From Elusimicrobia bacterium CG08_land_8_20_14_0_20_59_10 (lineage in GTDB: Bacteria; Elusimicrobiota; Elusimicrobia; Elusimicrobiales; UBA9959): a stretch of 16,647 nucleotides of DNA. The DNA is taken from contig PEXO01000253.1 in assembly GCA_002779045.1 (NCBI GenBank), positions 1 through 16,647 of the forward strand, written 5' to 3'. This document shows, one piece after another, positions 13,523-16,647 of the stretch. The stretch's first letter is position 1. Each line of letters begins with the position of its first letter. The notes under the pieces were generated by a model. The model was not told the DNA's origin. It saw only the letters and a list, made by a program, of their open reading frames with translations, and ran no database searches. The translations under genes were made by a program, and so were the position numbers.

Positions 13523-13944
13523 AAAGACTTTCCTCAAAGCCCACCGTCTACCTTATAGACGGCTCTAATTTTTCCCTGCGTTTCTGGGAAAAGGCCGGCG
13601 GGGCTACCCGGGATGAGCTGGAAAAAGAATTTATAAACTGGCTGGCGGAAGTGGCGCGCGCGGAGCTGCTGCGCCCGTCGTGCTTCCGTGTGGTGTTCGA
13701 CGGCCCCTGCCGCAGGACCGGGCCCTCCGGGCCGTCGATAACCATCTATTACAGCGATTCCGAGCCGGCCGACGAGATGCTGGTGGAGCGCGGCTGCTTC
13801 ATGCGCAGCGAAGGCATCCGCGCCATCGTGGTAACTTCCGACAACGGCCTGCGCGGCCGCGCTTCAGCCGAGGGCATAAAAAGCATCACTTGTGAGACCT
13901 TCCTGAAGTTGGCCGGGAGCGAACTCCGCAAAGAAAGCCGCTAA
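13519..13944 (+). CDS. NYN/YacP-like (PIN-fold) nuclease domain protein
   Basis: 141 aa, a single NYN domain of the YacP/Rae1 type. Acidic and polar positions expected of a PIN-like site are D14 in YLIDGSNFSLRF, D61 in RVVFDG, D85 in EPADEML, and S107-D108-N109 in VVTSDNGLR. YacP (Rae1) in Bacillus is a ribosome-associated mRNA endonuclease; whether this one acts the same way is inference. The ATG shares four bases with the lipoprotein stop (13519-13522), so it is the last gene of the coupled set. In Bacillus yacP is near rlmB and cysS; neither is seen here. The TAA at 13942-13944 is directly followed by the promoter-like motif of the tRNA region. Confidence 0.82.
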   Translation: MKRLSSKPTVYLIDGSNFSLRFWEKAGGATRDELEKEFINWLAEVARAELLRPSCFRVVFDGPCRRTGPSGPSITIYYSDSEPADEMLVERGCFMRSEGIRAIVVTSDNGLRGRASAEGIKSITCETFLKLAGSELRKESR

Positions 13945-13945
13945 A

Positions 13946-13956
13946 TTTGTAGAATA
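13946..13956 (+). promoter_or_regulatory. Candidate -10 region TTTGTAGAATA ahead of the tRNA/HNH unit
   Basis: TAGAAT (13950-13955) within the same 11-mer found at 11150-11160. It lies 32 bp before the tRNA-Leu 5' fragment, the right place for a tRNA promoter. The only evident promoter for the tRNA-Leu at 14534 is therefore upstream of the HNH gene, so the two may share a transcript. No clear -35. Confidence 0.4.
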
Positions 13957-13987
13957 ATGTATCTGCGGCGGTTTAGATGCGTGAAAA

Positions 13988-14013
13988 GGGCTTGTGGTGG
14001 AACTGGTAGACGC
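13988..14013 (+). pseudogene. 5' fragment of a tRNA-Leu gene (acceptor strand plus D arm)
   Basis: GGGCTTG followed by TGGTGGAACTGGTAGACGC is the normal start of a bacterial tRNA-Leu: seven acceptor bases, T8, then a D arm with the GGTAG loop. Compare E. coli tRNA-Leu(UAA), where I recall ATGGTGGAATCGGTAGACAC. After 14013 the sequence no longer fits a tRNA: no anticodon arm, variable arm or T arm follows. The 3' partner strand CAAGCCC is not found in the following region. The fragment cannot pair with the 3' acceptor strand of the intact tRNA at 14611-14617, so it is a leftover of a different or diverged tRNA-Leu. Confidence 0.6.
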
Positions 14014-14062
14014 TGTGTCGGGTATTTGACTATGCGTGTGCCATTTAGATAACATTGAAAGC

Positions 14063-14548
14063 ATGAATCGCCGCACATGGTCGGAAGTTCAACTGCGGAA
14101 TGCCGTGGTCGCGTCAACAAGTTACAGGCAGGTTCTTTCAAAATTGAATTTGCGGGAGGCCGGCGGCAATTACGAGCAGATAAAGAAGTATATTTCCGAG
14201 TTGGGGATAGAGATAGGGCACTTTAAAGGCAGGGCTTGGAATAGAGGGTTGCAGGTTAAGGGTATTCCCAGGATCCCGCTTGAAAAAATTTTGGTAAACA
14301 AAAGTTTCTACCAGAGTTTTAAATTGAAAAAAAGGTTGTTTGCGGCGAAGTTGAAGCCCATGCATTGTGAAGAGTGCGGTTGGGCCAAAACTACAGCGGA
14401 TGGGTATCTGCCTTTGGAGTTGGATCATATTAACGGCGACAGGCGTGATAACAGGCTGGAAAATTTGCGGATCTTGTGCCCGAATTGCCATAGTCTGAAG
14501 CCTACGCACAGAGGACGCAACAATATAAAGCAGGCCCGGGTGCTGTAA
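14063..14548 (+). CDS. HNH endonuclease (homing-type, tRNA-associated)
   Basis: 161 aa from ATG 14063; a GTG at 14036 would add nine residues but lacks a ribosome site. The N-terminal half (RTWSEVQLRNAVVAST, then YRQVLSKLNLREAGGNY) is a helix-turn-helix-like DNA-binding region seen in front of many small HNH nucleases. The C-terminal half is a zinc-stabilised HNH fold: C102-x-x-C105, D121-H122 in LELDHINGD, N130/N134 in DNRLENL, then C139-P-N-C142-H143. All catalytic and zinc positions are present, so it is probably active. Base use is clearly AT-richer than the neighbours, a sign of recent transfer. The last four codons and the stop (A-R-V-L-TAA, 14534-14548) lie inside the tRNA-Leu gene. 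A tRNA-Leu fragment lies 50 bp upstream. No intron core was identified. Confidence 0.85.
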   Translation: MNRRTWSEVQLRNAVVASTSYRQVLSKLNLREAGGNYEQIKKYISELGIEIGHFKGRAWNRGLQVKGIPRIPLEKILVNKSFYQSFKLKKRLFAAKLKPMHCEECGWAKTTADGYLPLELDHINGDRRDNRLENLRILCPNCHSLKPTHRGRNNIKQARVL

Positions 14549-14618
14549 CTGGTAGCCAGAGCTGACTTAAAATCAGCTGGAGGTCTCCTCCGTGCGGGTT
14601 CGAGTCCCGCCCCGGGCA
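14534..14618 (+). tRNA. tRNA-Leu, anticodon UAA
   Basis: 85 nt, class II. The acceptor stem GCCCGGG (14534-14540) pairs perfectly with CCCGGGC (14611-14617), discriminator A14618; CCA is not fully encoded. The D stem is CTG/CAG with loop containing GGTAG. The anticodon stem GCTGA/TCAGC encloses CTTAAAA, anticodon TAA at 14568-14570. The long variable arm GGAGG-TCT-CCTCC confirms a Leu-type class II tRNA. The T arm is GCGGG-TTCGAGT-CCCGC. The first 15 bases also encode the end of the HNH protein. The T at tRNA position 13 (14546) forms its TAA stop. Fully cloverleaf-competent, so very likely functional. Confidence 0.95.
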
Positions 14619-14664
14619 CACTTCGCGGTTAACAGATTTAGTAATTCGATTTTCGGAGGATGCT

Positions 14665-15291
14665 ATGGGATTTGCTCCTGCGGGGATAAAGCTTATCATC
14701 GGCGGAATAATCGCGGCCGCGGGCGGAGGGGTTTTAATGGGCTGCTGCCGCTGGCTGGGCATCCCCCTGCTTTTTCTCGGCATATTCCTGGCCGGCTTTT
14801 CCGCCTATTTTTTTCGCGACCCGGAACGGCCCAAAACGTTCGCTGCCGGTGAAATAGCCTGCCCCGCAGACGGCACGGTGCTTACCGTAAAGAACGAGGG
14901 GACACCCGGTATAACCGTCGTGCGTATTTTTCTGTCCATAATGAGCGTGCATGTGCAGCGTTCCCCCATGGAGGGGAAGGTAGAAGGGATAAAGTTTACG
15001 CAGGGCAGGTTCGCCATAGCCTATAAGCCGGAGGCCGCGGAGAACCAGCGCAACCTTATACGTATAACCGGCGCCGGCGGCCGCGCCGTTGAGGTGGAGC
15101 AGATAACCGGCTCAATAGCCCGCCGCACAGCCTGCTATGTGAAAGAAGGGCAGGAAGTGAAAGCCGGCGAGCGCATTGGTATGATCTATTTCGGTTCCCA
15201 GGTGGCGGTTTACCTGCCCGAGTCAGTTAAAATACTGGTGAAGCCCGGAGACAAAGTGGCCGGGGCAGAGACCGTGCTGGGCCAGTGGTGA
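14665..15291 (+). CDS. psd: Phosphatidylserine decarboxylase proenzyme (short, type II-like)
   Basis: 208 aa, the short form of the family. GGAGGA lies 4 nt before the ATG. Two N-terminal hydrophobic stretches (about 7-26 and 31-50) are followed by FFRDPERP and CPADGTV (66-72). Next comes IFLSIMSVHVQRSP, with the family His (H96). The self-cleavage site is F-G177-S178 in MIYFGSQVAVYLP; S178 would become the pyruvoyl group, giving a long beta chain and a short alpha chain. It decarboxylates phosphatidylserine to phosphatidylethanolamine at the inner membrane. The next gene, 12 bp downstream, makes its substrate. It starts 46 bp after the tRNA-Leu end, so it may be read from the tRNA transcript. 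Confidence 0.95.
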   Translation: MGFAPAGIKLIIGGIIAAAGGGVLMGCCRWLGIPLLFLGIFLAGFSAYFFRDPERPKTFAAGEIACPADGTVLTVKNEGTPGITVVRIFLSIMSVHVQRSPMEGKVEGIKFTQGRFAIAYKPEAAENQRNLIRITGAGGRAVEVEQITGSIARRTACYVKEGQEVKAGERIGMIYFGSQVAVYLPESVKILVKPGDKVAGAETVLGQW

Positions 15292-15303
15292 GGTAATATT
15301 ATT

Positions 15304-16128
15304 ATGGACGAAAATCTGGAAATAGTGCCGGAGAGGCGCAAGCGCATAGATATCGCCAAACTTAAAAAGACCGGGGCGGTGGTCCTGCCCTCCATCTTCA
15401 CCATAGCTAATATGGCTTTCGGCTTCTTCTCCATACTTTCCGCTTCCGAGGGTGAATATGTACGGGCCTCGTGGTTCCTGATAGTTTCCTACGTGATGGA
15501 CATGATGGACGGGCGGGTGGCGCGCCTGGTGCACGGCGAAAGCTCCTTCGGAGTGGAGATAGACTCGCTTTCGGACTGGATCTCTTTCGGCATCGCGCCC
15601 GCGTACCTCATCTACAAGTTTGTGCTCAAGGATTACGGCTTCTGGGGCTATCCTGTGGCGTTCCTGTACGTGCTGTGCGGGGCGCTCCGGCTTGCGCGCT
15701 ACAATGTGTCGTCGCATTTCGGCGGCAGTTCCAAGGACTATTTCCAGGGACTGCCTATACCGGCCGCGGCCGGCATACTGGTCTCGTTCGTGCTGGCCTA
15801 CAGCATGATAGAGGGTGAAAGCGGCATGCGAGGCATTAAGATAGTGATGGACAGGATGTCGTTCGTGTACGGGGTGGTGCCTTTTATAATGATAGCGCTG
15901 GCGTTGCTGATGGTCTCTTCCGCGCCTTACGCGGCCTTCAAGGGCGATATGTTCAAGTTCAACTCCATAAAGGGGATCTTGTTCGTGACAGCGGTGCTTT
16001 CGATGATAGTGGCGTTCCCGCAGGATGCGCTGTTCGTCTTTTTCTCCGTATACGCGCTTTCCGGGGTGCTGGCCGGATTGTACGGGGCTTTCAGGAAATT
16101 TTTCAGTGGAAAGGAAGCGGCGCGGTAA
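15304..16128 (+). CDS. pssA: CDP-diacylglycerol--serine O-phosphatidyltransferase
   Basis: 274 aa. The CDP-alcohol phosphatidyltransferase motif is complete: D66-x2-D69-G70-x2-A73-R74-x8-G83-x3-D87-x3-D91. After a charged cytoplasmic N-terminus (1-25) there are about seven to eight hydrophobic segments. YLIYKF and LCGALRLARYN after the motif match bacterial PssA of the integral membrane (Bacillus-like) type. It transfers phosphatidyl from CDP-diacylglycerol to serine. It lies 12 bp after psd, as an operon for phosphatidylethanolamine synthesis, with GAGGT ahead of the ATG. A hairpin terminator follows. Confidence 0.95.
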   Translation: MDENLEIVPERRKRIDIAKLKKTGAVVLPSIFTIANMAFGFFSILSASEGEYVRASWFLIVSYVMDMMDGRVARLVHGESSFGVEIDSLSDWISFGIAPAYLIYKFVLKDYGFWGYPVAFLYVLCGALRLARYNVSSHFGGSSKDYFQGLPIPAAAGILVSFVLAYSMIEGESGMRGIKIVMDRMSFVYGVVPFIMIALALLMVSSAPYAAFKGDMFKFNSIKGILFVTAVLSMIVAFPQDALFVFFSVYALSGVLAGLYGAFRKFFSGKEAAR

Positions 16129-16147
16129 TAACCAGCCGCTTCCAGGA

Positions 16148-16183
16148 AGGGGCCCGGGTTCAGAGCCCGGGCCTTTGTGTTTA
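16148..16183 (+). terminator. Intrinsic terminator after pssA
   Basis: GGCCCGGG (16151-16158) pairs with CCCGGGCC (16166-16173) over a 7-nt loop, extended by A-T and G-T pairs at the base, then TTTGTGTTTA. It ends the psd-pssA transcript and separates it from the opposing holB-like gene. Confidence 0.85.
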
Positions 16184-16216
16184 CGTAGTATTTCTTCGTG
16201 CGTATCCGGTAAAAAT

Positions 16217-16647
16217 TCAGCGCGCGCTTTCGCCGACGAGGTTTTCCAGCCTGAGCCCCGCCTTTTCACTTTCCAGCAGGGCGGTTTCTAGCAGCAGCAT
16301 ATAGGAGACATTGCGGTCCGCCATGCGGCGCAGCTCCAGCGTGCGCCGCAGCAGCGCGGCGTACCTGCCTTTGGCGGGGGGGGCGGAAGCGCGCCACGCG
16401 GCGCGCAGCCGGCCCAGCAGAAGGTCCAGCAGCATCTTTACCTCTTCGCGCGCGGTGTGGCTGTCCCTAGGCAGCCCCGCCGCGAACTTGAAAACCCTGG
16501 CAGGGTCGGACGCTTTAAGCCTGGCCAGCCGCGCCAGGAAGCCGCGGGAGTCGGCGGCCTTTTCCAGGGAGCCCCCGGAAAGGGCGGCCAGGAGCCCGGC
16601 TTCGGAGGGTTCCGCGCCCTGCGCGGTCAGCAGATCCTTTACCACAG
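16217..16647 (-). CDS. holB: Probable DNA polymerase III delta' subunit, C-terminal part
   Basis: The frame is open to the window edge, so the N-terminal ATPase part lies outside; the GTG at 16645 is probably internal. The visible 142 residues are all-helical. They start with LLTAQGAEPSEAGLLAALSGGSLEKAADSRG, the loader-subunit pattern in which a helical lid domain ends in a Gly-Ser-x-x-x-A helix. A C-terminal collar-like bundle follows (MLLDLLLGRLRAAW, LRRMADRNVSYMLLLETALLESE). This fits HolB, or less likely a DnaX or HolA relative. Delta' is part of the clamp loader. There are no catalytic motifs in the visible part, so the call rests on the lid segment and overall form. Confidence 0.6.
   Translation of the reverse strand, partial: VVKDLLTAQGAEPSEAGLLAALSGGSLEKAADSRGFLARLARLKASDPARVFKFAAGLPRDSHTAREEVKMLLDLLLGRLRAAWRASAPPAKGRYAALLRRTLELRRMADRNVSYMLLLETALLESEKAGLRLENLVGESAR

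Noticed and set aside
14036..14062. GTG at 14036 as the HNH start
   Set aside because: No ribosome site before it, and the added nine residues do not resemble the family's N-terminus; ATG 14063 directly precedes the conserved R-T-W-S-E segment.
14007..14533. Group I intron in tRNA-Leu(UAA), as in cyanobacteria
   Set aside because: The downstream tRNA is complete with its own 5' half, the break would lie in or just after the D arm rather than the anticodon loop, and I could not find the conserved intron core pairings.
13988..14618. Simple excision of the HNH segment between the AACTGGTAG repeats restoring a tRNA
   Set aside because: The resulting acceptor strands GGGCTTG and CCCGGGC would not pair, so this is not a plain target-duplication insertion.
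15223..16269. Minus-strand frame of 348 residues opposite pssA
   Set aside because: His/Arg-rich antisense shadow; the plus strand encodes a complete CDP-alcohol transferase motif.

Overview
This window reads as a GC-rich bacterial chromosome segment with housekeeping content and two small islands of mobile DNA. Lipoprotein lipidation (lgt), an FtsB-like divisome protein, phosphatidylethanolamine synthesis (psd, pssA), a lipid-anchored thioredoxin with a DUF3738-type tail, and a GH57 branching enzyme with a DUF4912 partner suggest a diderm from an under-sampled phylum. My best guess is Elusimicrobiota or a relative. This is a style and content judgement, not a phylogeny.

Layout. 1-1644: the 3' end of kbl (+) converges on a tdh-like gene (-). 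The two are separated by about 200 bp of nested inverted repeats built partly from an 8-bp unit. The tdh-like protein keeps the structural zinc cysteines but appears to have lost the catalytic zinc site. 1769-3762: DUF4912 gene plus GH57 alpha-glucan branching enzyme, overlapping by 4 bp. 3759-4863: mobile island with a RAYT (REP-associated tyrosine transposase) inserted against the GH57 stop, five copies of a GTATTATGTCACC repeat, a perfect 24-bp-arm palindrome, and a shred of IS30-type transposase. 4847-8105 (-): tightly overlapping run ftsB-like, metallo-beta-lactamase hydrolase, HAD phosphatase, lgt, and an RluD-type pseudouridine synthase whose last codons and stop come from the repeat. 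8189-11062 (-): phosphohexomutase and enolase, closed by a strong hairpin terminator. 11174-13944 (+): a translationally coupled four-gene set (six-cysteine secreted protein, O-methyltransferase, thioredoxin/DUF3738 lipoprotein, NYN-domain nuclease). 13946-14618: a promoter-like motif, a 5' fragment of a tRNA-Leu, an HNH endonuclease gene, and a complete tRNA-Leu(UAA) that supplies the last four codons and the stop of the HNH gene. 14665-16128 (+): psd and pssA, then a terminator. 16217-16647 (-): the C-terminal part of a probable DNA polymerase III delta' subunit.

How the genes work together. Kbl and Tdh are the two steps of threonine to glycine plus acetyl-CoA. Phosphohexomutase, enolase and the branching enzyme belong to central sugar and glycogen metabolism. 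PssA makes phosphatidylserine and Psd decarboxylates it to phosphatidylethanolamine. Lgt lipidates lipoproteins such as the thioredoxin lipoprotein encoded here. The best candidate for something little described is the tRNA fragment / HNH / tRNA-Leu unit at 13988-14618. Next come the RAYT repeat family that writes gene ends, and the zinc-site-less Tdh homologue.
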